Part shown: positions 54,112 to 62,703 of the stretch, one piece after another
How positions within the stretch are numbered: position 1 is the stretch's first letter
Layout of the letters: every line of letters begins with the position of its first letter
Assembly (NCBI GenBank): GCA_020832305.1
Contig: JAFIEV010000017.1
Span: forward strand, 124,001 to 188,000
Length of the DNA stretch: 64,000 nt
Source: Cyclobacteriaceae bacterium
GTDB lineage: Bacteria > Bacteroidota > Bacteroidia > Cytophagales > Cyclobacteriaceae
Reading direction: 5' to 3'
Notes under the pieces: generated by a model
Told to the model about the DNA's origin: nothing
Seen by the model: the letters and a program-made list of their open reading frames with translations, nothing else
Database searches by the model: none
Program-made: the position numbers and the translations under genes

Positions 54112-54655
54112 TCAGATGCAAATTTCCCACAGGCTCTTCATATACAAATTCTGAGCCACTATTTAAAAATCGCCTGTAACCTATACCAAAACCAGCTTCG
54201 TAAACAAAATGCTTTCCAATGCTCCGCCGGATGCCCCAGGTTGGTACAAATTGAATACTACTGCTTACAGTTAAATTCTTTGGATTCGAAAAAATAACCC
54301 ATGCCGGGTAATATGTCATATTTAAAGCAATAAAATTGCCACTATTCCCTGTAATTGTCCTGGATTTAGTTAGTCTCTTATTTAAATTATAATACCAGCG
54401 AGGTTCAAGGGTACCCACAGGAACCATTAAGAAGTATGAGGTCATACCCGGAAATCGTTTAGATGCAGAAAAACCAATATCTAAACCTAGTTCACTTCTT
54501 AAGGCAATTTGATTTGATATTCTGGCTTCATTGTGCCCCCAGACACCCAAAAAACCGGTTTGAATGCCAAATATTGACTTTTCTACACTTGCATCCTGGG
54601 CTGATGAGTTGGCATGTATGATGAACAGCAAAAGAAAGATAACAGGTGGTTTCAT
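54092..54655 (-). CDS. Small outer-membrane beta-barrel protein, function unknown
   Basis: A 187-residue protein with a signal peptide (about 1-19, ending HANSSAQ) and alternating hydrophobic and polar strands, ending in LHLRIGYRL, the form of a last barrel strand. It is similar to proteins usually annotated as hypothetical or outer-membrane-beta-barrel in Bacteroidota. I do not recognise a family. The fragment of a related barrel directly after it in another frame suggests this was once a tandem pair. Its stop lies within the neighbouring fragment. Confidence 0.65.
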   Translation of the reverse strand: MKPPVIFLLLFIIHANSSAQDASVEKSIFGIQTGFLGVWGHNEARISNQIALRSELGLDIGFSASKRFPGMTSYFLMVPVGTLEPRWYYNLNKRLTKSRTITGNSGNFIALNMTYYPAWVIFSNPKNLTVSSSIQFVPTWGIRRSIGKHFVYEAGFGIGYRRFLNSGSEFVYEEPVGNLHLRIGYRL

Positions 54656-54866
54656 GTATTTCTGTTGTATTTGGGATTAACAATAAAAAGGTAAATATAG
54701 AATAGAGTTAATTAATATGCCTGTTAGTAACAATTAAAAGATTGGGGTTAGTACAAAAAAAGGAGAAACTGCCGGCCTTTAGCATATTGCAGGTAGCCTG
54801 TACGCTTCTAGAAAAAGCGGTTATTTTTTATTATCAGTCCTGGCGTATTAGGGTAGCGCACATTTA

Positions 54867-55310
54867 TCATTCTTCCTTCCATATATCCAGACACTTACAA
54901 TATTCCCCAAGTTCACAGTCAGGCGCATAACCTGTGCAAAAATCGAAAACATAGATTCCAGAATTCATAGGCGTAAAATCACGATCCAACAATGAGACTG
55001 TCAATTCATATCGATTTTTCCAGGGCAGTTCTTCCGGAAAATCAATGGAAACACCCCATGAAGCAAGCATTTCTTCAAAGGCATGGCATATCTGCCTGAT
55101 CTCTTTTTCAGAAAATTGCTCATAGGGGGGGAAATTGTTGGGATCCAATCCACAATAATAGCTTAGCCTATGCTCAGAATCGCCTGAAATCCAGCGGTCT
55201 ATGTCCCTGAAGTATTCATCCAAACTTTCTTGTTTGGGTTCTGAATTTCTGCTTTTTCTACTAAAGGCAGCATTAATGTCAGCAAGGAGATGCGTTAGGT
55301 AGGGGTGCAT
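54867..55310 (-). CDS. Hypothetical small acidic protein with C-terminal cysteines
   Basis: A 147-residue, acidic, apparently soluble protein without a signal peptide. I do not recognise it. It has a helical-looking N-terminal half (MHPYLTHLLADINAAFSRKS, SLDEYFRDIDRWISGDSEH) and a central segment PPYEQFSEKEIRQICHAFEE. The C-terminal tail has four Cys in FDFCTGYAPDCELGEYCKCLDIW (residues about 121-143), which could bind zinc. Base composition is similar to the neighbours. It stands alone on the minus strand in a stretch with several gene remnants; real coding is likely from the codon pattern and motif density. Confidence 0.6.
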   Translation of the reverse strand: MHPYLTHLLADINAAFSRKSRNSEPKQESLDEYFRDIDRWISGDSEHRLSYYCGLDPNNFPPYEQFSEKEIRQICHAFEEMLASWGVSIDFPEELPWKNRYELTVSLLDRDFTPMNSGIYVFDFCTGYAPDCELGEYCKCLDIWKEE

Positions 55311-55384
55311 GGTGAATTATTTTTTTTGCCAAATTAATCATTGCTTTATTTTCAAACCAGTTTATTGATTTAAAAAAACAAATT

Positions 55385-55596
55385 ATGGATTTAATAACAG
55401 CTTTTATCTTCTCCTGAATGGTAATTTTGGAAGCGGTAGTACGGCATTTTTAGTTGAGATGTTTATGCAAAATAATTATTTTGCGAATCGGGAAAAAGTT
55501 CATTCGATAGCTAGTCTTACTGCCGGGTTGGCCTGTTCATCATGGGTTGACTTTATCTGGCCCAATGAAATCGGGCTCATAAGCAAGGTGCGCTAA
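55385..55596 (+). pseudogene. Frameshifted N-terminal remnant of a TSUP-type membrane protein
   Basis: An ATG at 55385 opens MDLITAFIF and runs into a TGA at 55415. The next frame continues without a break as LLNGNFGSGSTAFLVEMFMQ, then REKVHSIASLTAGLACSSW and ends IWPNEIGLISKVR at a stop at 55594-55596. Joined, this resembles the first helices of a TSUP (TauE/SafE) transporter, with the glycine-rich turn after helix 1. The rest of the protein is missing. A remnant disabled by a frameshift and a 3' deletion; the family assignment is from the glycine-rich pattern only. Confidence 0.42.
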
Positions 55597-55654
55597 ATTT
55601 ACTGCCATTGATGTAAATTATTGTAGCAGTTGTTTCCGGGTCATGCCCCAGCCA

Positions 55655-56158
55655 TCAATAAAGAAACCCGAAGAGCCACAGTGGAATTTTGTTGCCATAA
55701 CCTATCTCTATGTCATCAAGTGCCAGATAGCCATTTGCGACACCCTTCAATTGCGACTGGTCTTTATTTTTACCACCTACTTCAAATAAAAGAGTTCCAT
55801 TTATTTCAAAATCACCTTTTGTGCCAAGAGCTACATCAAATCCCGCATTTTTTAATTGATTGACAAAAAATGTTTCCCTGATGGTACCTACATTAGGCTG
55901 ATCTTGAAATGCATAGGCAAATACAGTGTTTTCAAAGTATATCTTGTCGGGTTTTTGCAGTAGGTTCATACCTTTTCCCGCTTGAGTAAGCAGATTAAGT
56001 AGCTGTGCGTCTTTCAGATGTTTTAAAAAGGCTATAACTGTATTACGCCCAAGACCCAACTTTTGGGCTATTTTAGAAATATTGGGTTCAAAAGGTGCAC
56101 TTGAAGCTATTATAAAAATTAATTCCCCATAAAAAATGGTATTCCTTTTATAACCCAT
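55655..56158 (-). pseudogene. C-terminal part of an AAA/DUF4143-type ATPase, N-terminal ATPase domain missing
   Basis: The 167-residue frame equals the C-terminal half of the large AAA_14/DUF4143-type ATPases found in Bacteroidota. It has a winged-helix segment (NISKIAQKLGLGRNTVIAFL, about 27-46) and a nuclease-like end with LLQKPDKIYFEN, IRETFFVNQL, GDFEINGTLLFEVGGKNK and the terminal GNKIPLWLFGFLY. The P-loop ATPase domain of about 230 residues that should precede it is absent; the frame begins in the exonuclease gene upstream (11-base overlap). It is most likely a fragment left by a deletion that joined it to the exonuclease gene; the remaining part may still be translated. Confidence 0.7.
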
Positions 56159-56744
56159 TCTGTTGCCGTCGCTCGATTTCTTTGATCACTTTATATATCC
56201 TGAGGCAAATCCAGGCATCGGTGGCAGCGTAAATTTGCTGTTGTTCGGTAAGATGTTCGTTTTCCCAATTGGAAGTTTGCTGGTTTTTACTCACTTTCCT
56301 GCCAATAAAAATGCCGGTAAGGCTTTTAACACCTATATTTTGAATGCCCATTTGGGTAGCGTATTTATTTAAGTCAAGGAAAGAGCCGGAATCAAATGGC
56401 AGCCGTTTTTGCAGTGCTTTAATATCATCATCCAGGGCAAGGCCCACCTTGAGTTGCGATTTGTTTTCAAGAAAATGTTTTAATTCTGGTGTAATGCCCC
56501 ATTTTGCAGTTCTTAAAAGGTAACAGGTGTTTTCTGTGGCGATTTGAACCAAAGCTACGTGGTTAAACTGTCCTTTTTTAAAGGCCGGTTTTGATTCGGT
56601 ATCAAAGCCTAACTCCGTTTCGTTTTTTATTTCATCAAGGGCTTTGGCAATGGTTTTGGGAGTGGTTGCGATAATAATTTTACCGTCAAATTGTATCAAC
56701 GGCATCTTGTTAATTTCATCTTTGGTAATAGTAGTGGCGTACAT
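56148..56744 (-). CDS. 3'-5' exonuclease, RNase D/WRN-like (DEDDy)
   Basis: A 198-residue DnaQ-like exonuclease that removes nucleotides from the 3' end of RNA or DNA. The three DEDDy motifs are visible: LGFDTES (Asp48, Glu50), GLALDDDIKAL (exo II Asp) and IYAATDAWICLRIY (exo III Tyr and Asp). No HRDC or helicase domain is attached, so it is the short stand-alone type common in Bacteroidota. It lies 3 bases after nhaC on the same strand and overlaps the truncated ATPase gene by 11 bases. Confidence 0.9.
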   Translation of the reverse strand: MYATTITKDEINKMPLIQFDGKIIIATTPKTIAKALDEIKNETELGFDTESKPAFKKGQFNHVALVQIATENTCYLLRTAKWGITPELKHFLENKSQLKVGLALDDDIKALQKRLPFDSGSFLDLNKYATQMGIQNIGVKSLTGIFIGRKVSKNQQTSNWENEHLTEQQQIYAATDAWICLRIYKVIKEIERRQQNGL

Positions 56745-56747
56745 AGG

Positions 56748-58202
56748 CTAGTCGTTTGAATCTGAGTTTTGGATTCGGGCAATTTTAATACCTGCATATG
56801 CAAAAAAAACCGTCATAAACGGACTGATCAGGCAGAAGAATGCAAAAGGCAGGTAAGCCATCGTGGCAACGCCCAATATACTGGATTGCGTGGCTCCACA
56901 GGTATTCCATGGTACCAATACTGAAGTCACCGTGCCGGAATCTTCCAGGGTCCTGCTTAAATTTTGGGGTTGAAGATTACGTTCTTCATAGGTTTTGGCA
57001 AACATTTTTCCTGGGACTACGATCGAAAGATACTGATCTGAGGCAGTTATGTTGAAAAAAATACAAGTACTTGCTGTGGATGCCACCAGTGAGCCCGTAG
57101 AATTTACAACGCTGATAATACTTTCTGTTATTCTCTTCAACATACCACTGGCATCCATTATTCCTCCATAAATCATGGCACAAATAATCAGCCAAATGGT
57201 GTTGAGCATACCTGCCATTCCCCGGGTTTTTAAAAGTTCATCTACAATTACATTTTCAGATTCCACATCTACCGTGGTGTATAAAGCTTTCATAATTCCT
57301 TTAAAACCTGCAATCCATGGATTTTCTTCACCATCTGCAACAAATTGCACCACATGTGGCTGGAATATCAGGGCAAAAACGGCACCCAGAATGGCTCCTG
57401 CAAAGAGTGCAGGCAAAGCAGGTACCTTTTTTAAAATCATCACCAAGACTGCAACCGGCACTAAAAAGAGCCAGTAATTTATGTTAAACTCACTTTGTAA
57501 AGCATTGAGAATGGGTTGAATATCATTTACCTGTCCGTTGGAATTGAAATAAAAACCCATAATAAGAAAAATCAGCAGAGAAATAGTTATGCTTGGCACA
57601 GTGGTAAGGGCCATATATCTAATATGCGTGAATAAGTCGGTGCCAGCCATAGCAGGTGCCAGGTTGGTAGTATCTGACAGGGGAGACATTTTATCACCAA
57701 AATAGGCGCCGGAAATGATCGCCCCTGCTACCACTCCTTCCGGGATTCCCAATGCGGTACCAATTCCGATAAGCGCAAGACCCACGGTTGCAATAGTAGT
57801 CCATGAACTTCCTGTAGCTACTGAAACCAATGCACAAATTAAACAAGCGGCAAATAATAAGATGGTAGGATTGAGTAAAAGCAGACCATAGTAAATCATG
57901 GCAGGCACTATCCCGCTTATCAGCCAGGTTCCGGCTAAAGCACCAATCAGTAACAATATTAACATTGAACTCATGGCAGAACTTATACTTGATACAATAC
58001 CCTCCTCCAACTTTGACCAGGGTATGTTCAAACGCGCTGAGACCAAGGCCGCAACAGCAGCACTGATGAGTAAAACCATTTGATTGGATCCCTCCAGCGA
58101 ATCACTGCCAAAGACATATACATTAAAACTGAGTAAGGTCAGAAGGAAAATTATGGGTATTAAGGCTTCACTCAGCGTTGGCCTTCGTATTGCTTTCGTC
58201 AT
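56748..58202 (-). CDS. nhaC: Na+/H+ antiporter NhaC family
   Basis: Exports sodium in exchange for protons at the inner membrane. The 484-residue protein has about 11-12 helices and NhaC landmarks: TLLSFNVYVFG, SMLILLLIGALAGTWLISG, the GSSWTTIATVG loop, the GAIISGAYFGDKMSPLSDTTNLAPA signature (spread over about residues 165-190) with likely ion-binding Asp residues, and VPWNTCGATQSSILG near the end. Relatives include tyrosine- or malate-linked NhaC proteins. It is followed by the exonuclease after three bases. Confidence 0.93.
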   Translation of the reverse strand: MTKAIRRPTLSEALIPIIFLLTLLSFNVYVFGSDSLEGSNQMVLLISAAVAALVSARLNIPWSKLEEGIVSSISSAMSSMLILLLIGALAGTWLISGIVPAMIYYGLLLLNPTILLFAACLICALVSVATGSSWTTIATVGLALIGIGTALGIPEGVVAGAIISGAYFGDKMSPLSDTTNLAPAMAGTDLFTHIRYMALTTVPSITISLLIFLIMGFYFNSNGQVNDIQPILNALQSEFNINYWLFLVPVAVLVMILKKVPALPALFAGAILGAVFALIFQPHVVQFVADGEENPWIAGFKGIMKALYTTVDVESENVIVDELLKTRGMAGMLNTIWLIICAMIYGGIMDASGMLKRITESIISVVNSTGSLVASTASTCIFFNITASDQYLSIVVPGKMFAKTYEERNLQPQNLSRTLEDSGTVTSVLVPWNTCGATQSSILGVATMAYLPFAFFCLISPFMTVFFAYAGIKIARIQNSDSND

Positions 58203-58413
58203 TCTTTTGCCATAGTGTCAATAAAAGGCGTAAGATATAAAATTATCAGAAAGAATGACCTTTGTTTTTTGCCATTTTTTTCAGAATGGCCTGTTCATTT
58301 TAAGCTCTTCCGCAATGAGAAGCTGCGAAAGTCAATACCATAGCTTTGGTTTCAGTTTTTTAGTTTAAAGTCAAATCTTTTCGTATATTTAAACATCCTC
58401 AACATTCAATTCT

Positions 58414-58923
58414 ATGCCACAATTGAAATCTCTGCTCGGCAAGGCTAAAACTTCTGCTTTTTATCTTTGGTTGCTCAATACGGGCTTAAACCGAATGATT
58501 CCATTCAACAAACCTCATGGTTTTAAAATCCTGGAATTGCATGATTATTCCATACGCACGCAATTACCATATATAAAGAGAAATTTTAATCACATAAAAG
58601 GTCTGCATGCCTGTGCATTGGCTACCTTATCAGAATTTACTACTGGTGTATTATTGATCTCCCGCCTTGATTCGGCTGAATACAGGATTATCTTAAAAAA
58701 GCTGGAAATAGAATATCATTACCAGGGTAAAACCCATGCTGAGGCGCATTATGAGCTAAGTGAAGAATGGTTTAATGACAACATTTACAAACCGCTTTCT
58801 GAGAAAGACGCTGTACTGGTAAACTGTGAAGTGGATATTAAAAACAGTGAAGGAACTCTCCTGACCTCAGCCAATGTTTTATGGCAAATTAAAAAATGGT
58901 CGAAGGTTAAGACAAAGTCATGA
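58414..58923 (+). CDS. DUF4442 hotdog-fold, thioesterase-like protein
   Basis: A 169-residue cytoplasmic protein of the DUF4442 family, related to acyl-CoA thioesterases such as PaaI. Landmarks are FNKPHGFKILEL, the RNFNHIKGLHACALATLSEFTTG helix (core of the hotdog fold, about residues 53-75) and EIEYHYQGKTHAEAHYEL strands. The N-terminal GLNRMIPFNKP segment is typical of DUF4442. The acyl substrate is unknown. It is a single gene on the plus strand with no clear operon partner. Confidence 0.85.
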   Translation: MPQLKSLLGKAKTSAFYLWLLNTGLNRMIPFNKPHGFKILELHDYSIRTQLPYIKRNFNHIKGLHACALATLSEFTTGVLLISRLDSAEYRIILKKLEIEYHYQGKTHAEAHYELSEEWFNDNIYKPLSEKDAVLVNCEVDIKNSEGTLLTSANVLWQIKKWSKVKTKS

Positions 58924-59103
58924 TAAGGTATGGTGGCCTTTGTGACTTAAGGATAGTGATTGAAAGTAAGTACTTCGAAGTTTTTTGGTGGAACAACACC
59001 AACAAAGCGAAGTTTCATCTTTTGAAATGGAAATGTGAAAAACCTGCCTTTACCGTAAATGATAAGAGCAGGTTTCAACTAATTTTCTTCCTAAGCGATC
59101 AAA

Positions 59104-59138
59104 ACGCATCAGAATTGTTGATTGAAATTCTAATGCGT
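59104..59138 (-). terminator. Terminator after the small membrane protein gene
   Basis: ACGCATCAGAATT (59104-59116) pairs with AATTCTAATGCGT (59126-59138) with one wobble, around nine bases. Read on the minus strand the stem is followed by TTTTGATC. It lies eight bases beyond the stop of the 82-codon membrane protein gene. Confidence 0.75.
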
Positions 59139-59146
59139 ATAGCGGC

Positions 59147-59395
59147 TTACATTGAGCCGGCCAAACCGGCAATCATGGCGCCAAAGATCATAAAGAATAC
59201 GATCGCGAGTCCAATAAAAATGAGATAAAGCAACAAAGCGCCCTTCGCAAAATTGGTTTTATTGATGTTGTTACCACTGCTAAAAGCCCAGACAAATAGC
59301 ATGATCAAGCCAATAAGGGGCAGAGAAGTGATAAAAAGGGTAATGGCCCAGTCTTTTACGCTCATTACCGTGGTGTCTGTTTGCATTGCTTCCAT
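59147..59395 (-). CDS. Small two-helix membrane protein
   Basis: An 82-residue protein with two clear membrane helices, about 15-36 (WAITLFITSLPLIGLIMLFVWAF) and 52-75 (LLLYLIFIGLAIVFFMIFGAM), joined by SSGNNINKTNFAKG. This form, with a soluble N-terminus (TTVMSVKDW) and KTNFAKGALL before helix 2, is seen in small Bacteroidota proteins of unknown function. The overlapping plus-strand frame (58920-59228) lacks this order and is rejected. A terminator follows at 59104-59138. Function unknown. Confidence 0.75.
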   Translation of the reverse strand: MEAMQTDTTVMSVKDWAITLFITSLPLIGLIMLFVWAFSSGNNINKTNFAKGALLLYLIFIGLAIVFFMIFGAMIAGLAGSM

Positions 59396-59495
59396 AAAGA
59401 TTTAAGTGTTAGGGTTATACATAGTGCTTAATAAATAACGGCAAAAAAAAAGTAAAACCCAAACGCTTCATGCAAATCAATGCTGCATATATCGT

Positions 59496-60398
59496 TTAAT
59501 CTTTCAACCTCTGCTTTTTTATATATTTTACCACCGACCTCAATACCTTTCTGCGTATCCGTTTTTCTGCCTCCCGGTTGTTTACTTTCATCACATATTG
59601 AAAATTCAGCACCAGGTTATCGTTTTTTAAAGCCACTGTTCTTAGGTAATGACTGCCCTCCTGTATGTATTCATCAAAGGGATTTACTACCTCAATCAAG
59701 TAGTCTTCTAGTTCCCCTATTTCATCGATAAAAGTGTATTTTATTTCAAATTCTATATTGGCACGGTTTACAGCTCTTTTGGTATAATTGACCACGTCTT
59801 TTGAAAGTATCACATTATTGGGTATAAATACCAGGTCATCATCTTCGTTGACCAATTGCACATTGATAAAGGTTATGTCGATAATTTTGCCCCTGTAGTC
59901 GTCAATTTTCACATAATCACCCAGGGAAATATGATCGGTAAACATGATGATCATACCGTTGATCAGGTTTGAAATGTAATCCTTAGATAAAATGGCAATA
60001 GCAGCTGCGATGATACTTAGAGAGGTAAAAAACTCTTTATAATCGATATTGAAAAATATAAATAAGGCAAAAATAAACACGACAAAATTGAGGATTACCG
60101 CAATGCGGCTCATGCCAAGTATAAAGTTATCTGACTTGATCAACAATTCCTTTCGACTGTTTAAATAAACATATACCAGTGTCAACCTGATAAAGGTAAT
60201 CAGTACATTTCCTGAGAGGTAAAACACCAGGGCATTGACATAATGGGGAGGGATGTATTGCAATATAAACCCATCGGGATATTGGTTTTGAAGAAAAATA
60301 ATGAAGAATATGATGCACAACTTCAGTCCAAAAAGTATTTTGCTCTTGAGATTGGTATGTTCGATCTTATTGATCACATTAAAAGAACTCGGTTTCAT
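59496..60398 (-). CDS. MscS family mechanosensitive ion channel
   Basis: A 300-residue channel protein that opens under membrane tension to release solutes. It has four predicted membrane segments, the last being the pore helix and its Ala/Gly-rich part (FFTSLSIIAAAIAILSKDYISNLINGMIIM, about 125-155), followed by the beta domain HISLGDYVKIDDYRGKIIDI (about 157-176) and FIPNNVILSKDVVNYT, all standard for MscS. The C-terminal alpha/beta part ends in a basic tail. Single gene, divergent from nth. Confidence 0.93.
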   Translation of the reverse strand: MKPSSFNVINKIEHTNLKSKILFGLKLCIIFFIIFLQNQYPDGFILQYIPPHYVNALVFYLSGNVLITFIRLTLVYVYLNSRKELLIKSDNFILGMSRIAVILNFVVFIFALFIFFNIDYKEFFTSLSIIAAAIAILSKDYISNLINGMIIMFTDHISLGDYVKIDDYRGKIIDITFINVQLVNEDDDLVFIPNNVILSKDVVNYTKRAVNRANIEFEIKYTFIDEIGELEDYLIEVVNPFDEYIQEGSHYLRTVALKNDNLVLNFQYVMKVNNREAEKRIRRKVLRSVVKYIKKQRLKD

Positions 60399-60525
60399 GG
60401 TATGTTTTGTTGAGCTTCAAAATCACTTATTTGTTATTTTACGGCAAAATTAATTCTTTCCGGTTAAATTTGAACACAGGCATCAGAATAGCTGTAAAAC
60501 ATATTTCCATAATATTACACCTGAA

Positions 60526-61236
60526 ATGCAAAAGGTCTCAAAAAAAGAAAAAGCGTTGCACATTGCAAGCATATTGCATGGTTTATATCCCGAAACCCCT
60601 GTACCGCTACAGCATAGTGATCCGTATACTTTGTTAATAGCAGTGTTACTTTCGGCTCAGTGCACAGATGAAAGGGTTAATAAGGTTACACCACATTTAT
60701 TTGCCATGGCAAGCAATCCGCAGGATATGATAAAGCTCGATGTTTTAAGTATAGAGAAAGTGATAAAACCCTGTGGTTTGTCTCCCAGAAAGTCAAAGGC
60801 CATCTATGATTTATCTAATATCATTCTAGATAAGCATGCCGGCCAGGTGCCAGATAATTTTGAAGATCTGGAGGCGCTGCCAGGTGTAGGCCACAAAACG
60901 GCCTCTGTGGTGATGTCGCAAGCTTTTGGTGTGCCGGCTTTTCCAGTAGACACTCACATACACCGATTGGCATGGAGATGGAATTTATCCAACGGAAAAA
61001 ATGTCGAACAAACAGAAAAAGACCTCAAGCGTTTATTTCCTGAGTCTATCTGGAACCGTTTGCACCTGCAGATTATTTTTTTTGGCAGACAGTATTGCCA
61101 GGCGCGGCCGCACAATCCGTATGAATGCCCTATTTGCAGTATATATGGAAGGAAACAAATGTTTACTGATTATGACAAAATACAAACGCTGCAACAAATG
61201 AAAAGGCAATCGAAATCAAAAAATAACCCAGCCTAA
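60526..61236 (+). CDS. nth: Endonuclease III (DNA glycosylase/AP lyase)
   Basis: Removes oxidised pyrimidines from DNA and cuts at the resulting abasic site. The 236-residue protein has the helix-hairpin-helix LPGVGHKTA (118-126) with catalytic Lys124, and the catalytic Asp142 in VDTHIHRLAWRW. In the iron-sulfur region only three cysteines are present, Cys191, Cys201 and Cys204 (YCQARPHNPYECPICS); the fourth Cys of the usual C-x6-C-x2-C-x5-C is replaced in the GRKQ stretch, so a canonical 4Fe-4S loop may not form. Starts at the ATG at 60526. The next gene, sdaA, follows after 18 bases. Confidence 0.95.
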   Translation: MQKVSKKEKALHIASILHGLYPETPVPLQHSDPYTLLIAVLLSAQCTDERVNKVTPHLFAMASNPQDMIKLDVLSIEKVIKPCGLSPRKSKAIYDLSNIILDKHAGQVPDNFEDLEALPGVGHKTASVVMSQAFGVPAFPVDTHIHRLAWRWNLSNGKNVEQTEKDLKRLFPESIWNRLHLQIIFFGRQYCQARPHNPYECPICSIYGRKQMFTDYDKIQTLQQMKRQSKSKNNPA

Positions 61237-61254
61237 ATCTTTAATGGCAGCAAT

Positions 61255-62673
61255 ATGGAGCGCATTAGTGTTTTTGATATTTTCAAAGTAGGTATTGGTC
61301 CCAGCAGTTCACATACGATGGGCCCCTGGAAAGCCGCCCTACGCTTTATAAAGGAATATGCAACTTCATCCGGACTGGAGAATATTGGCGAAATTCAGGT
61401 CCATTTATATGGATCACTTGCCAAAACCGGAAAAGGGCATGGTACTGATAAGGCTTTGATATTGGGCTTGTCGGGTGAAGACCCAAAGACCATTGAGCCT
61501 GAAAAAATTCATCAGGTTTGTGGAGCAGTGCAGAGAAATAAATTGATTTGTATTCAACCCGGTTTAAGTCTAAGTTTTGATCCTGACAGCAGCATAATAT
61601 TTCACAATAATGAAAGACTGCCTTTTCACGCCAATGGAATGCGTTTTGCACTGCGTACGAAAACTGGAGAGACTTTTGAAGAAGTATTTTATTCGGTAGG
61701 AGGGGGCTTTGTAATAAGGCAGGGGGAAGAAAATGATATCAATGGTACTCATTTGAAATATCCAATAGACACGGCCAAAGATTTAATACTCTGGTGTAAA
61801 AAAACAGGATTAAAAATTTCTGAGGTGGTTTTTGAAAATGAAAAAGCCTGGCGGACCGGAGAAGAAATAACAGCAGAACTCGCCCTGATATGGAGCGAAA
61901 TGCTGGAATGTACCTATCGTGGATGCCATACTGAAGGCATATTGCCCGGAGGCTTGAATGTGAAGCGCCGGGCCTCTTATCAAAATCAGAAACTTATTGC
62001 TTCAGGACCGTATAAAAATAGCCATGAATGGCTTGAACATATCAAATCGGCAGACCATAGTTTTAAAGAGACCTTGAATTGGGTCAGTTGTTTTGCCCTG
62101 GCTGTAAATGAAGAAAATGCTGCTTTTGGACGTGTGGTAACGGCGCCAACCAACGGCGCTGCCGGAGTAATACCGGCAGTAATGCTTTATTATTATTGTT
62201 TTTGCGACAACAGCGGAATGGCTGACTTGTACGACTTTCTTTTGGTTGCCGGAGAGCTCGGTAGCATTTTTAAAAAGGGCAGTACCATTTCTGCAGCAAT
62301 GGGTGGCTGCCAGGCTGAAATCGGAGTTTCATCTGCCATGGCAGCCGGAGCGCTTACACAGCTCCTGGGTGGAAATTTTGAAAAGGTATTAATGGCGGCT
62401 GAAATTGCTATGGAACACCACCTGGGATTAACCTGTGATCCGGTAGGCGGGTTGGTGCAGATACCCTGTATCGAACGCAACGCTATGGGTGCCATGAAAG
62501 CCATAACTGCTGCATATATTGCACTTGCCAGTGATCCTCATTATGCCAAAGTAAGCCTCGATGATGTAATAAGAACCATGTGGAATACCGCAAGGGATAT
62601 GAGTGATAAGTACAAAGAAACCTCCGAAGGTGGCTTGGCCGCCAATATTGCAGTTAATCTCACTGAATGTTAA
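61255..62673 (+). CDS. sdaA: L-serine ammonia-lyase (serine dehydratase), iron-sulfur type
   Basis: Converts L-serine to pyruvate and ammonia. The 472-residue single-chain enzyme has the N-terminal beta domain ([21 protein letters not shown], about 8-28) and the C-terminal alpha domain with [14 protein letters not shown] (297-310). The oxygen-sensitive cluster cysteines are Cys352 (MGGCQAEIG), Cys394 (GLTCDPV) and Cys405 (QIPCIERNA), with the family spacing C-x41-C-x10-C. No truncation. It lies 18 bases after nth, perhaps co-transcribed, and ends 30 bases before the convergent metX stop. Confidence 0.96.
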   Translation: MERISVFDIFKVGIGPSSSHTMGPWKAALRFIKEYATSSGLENIGEIQVHLYGSLAKTGKGHGTDKALILGLSGEDPKTIEPEKIHQVCGAVQRNKLICIQPGLSLSFDPDSSIIFHNNERLPFHANGMRFALRTKTGETFEEVFYSVGGGFVIRQGEENDINGTHLKYPIDTAKDLILWCKKTGLKISEVVFENEKAWRTGEEITAELALIWSEMLECTYRGCHTEGILPGGLNVKRRASYQNQKLIASGPYKNSHEWLEHIKSADHSFKETLNWVSCFALAVNEENAAFGRVVTAPTNGAAGVIPAVMLYYYCFCDNSGMADLYDFLLVAGELGSIFKKGSTISAAMGGCQAEIGVSSAMAAGALTQLLGGNFEKVLMAAEIAMEHHLGLTCDPVGGLVQIPCIERNAMGAMKAITAAYIALASDPHYAKVSLDDVIRTMWNTARDMSDKYKETSEGGLAANIAVNLTEC

Positions 62674-62703
62674 AAAATTAAAAGCGCAAATCGTTAAAAA
62701 AAA

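Noticed and set aside
59040-59076. AAACCTGC and GCAGGTTT as a terminator for the DUF4442 gene
   Set aside because: The loop is 20 bases, the tail is weakly T-rich and the gene ended over 110 bases earlier; too weak to call.
58920-59228. A 102-codon plus-strand frame overlapping the DUF4442 stop
   Set aside because: It covers the terminator hairpin and the antisense of a clear two-helix membrane protein gene, with no plausible motifs of its own.
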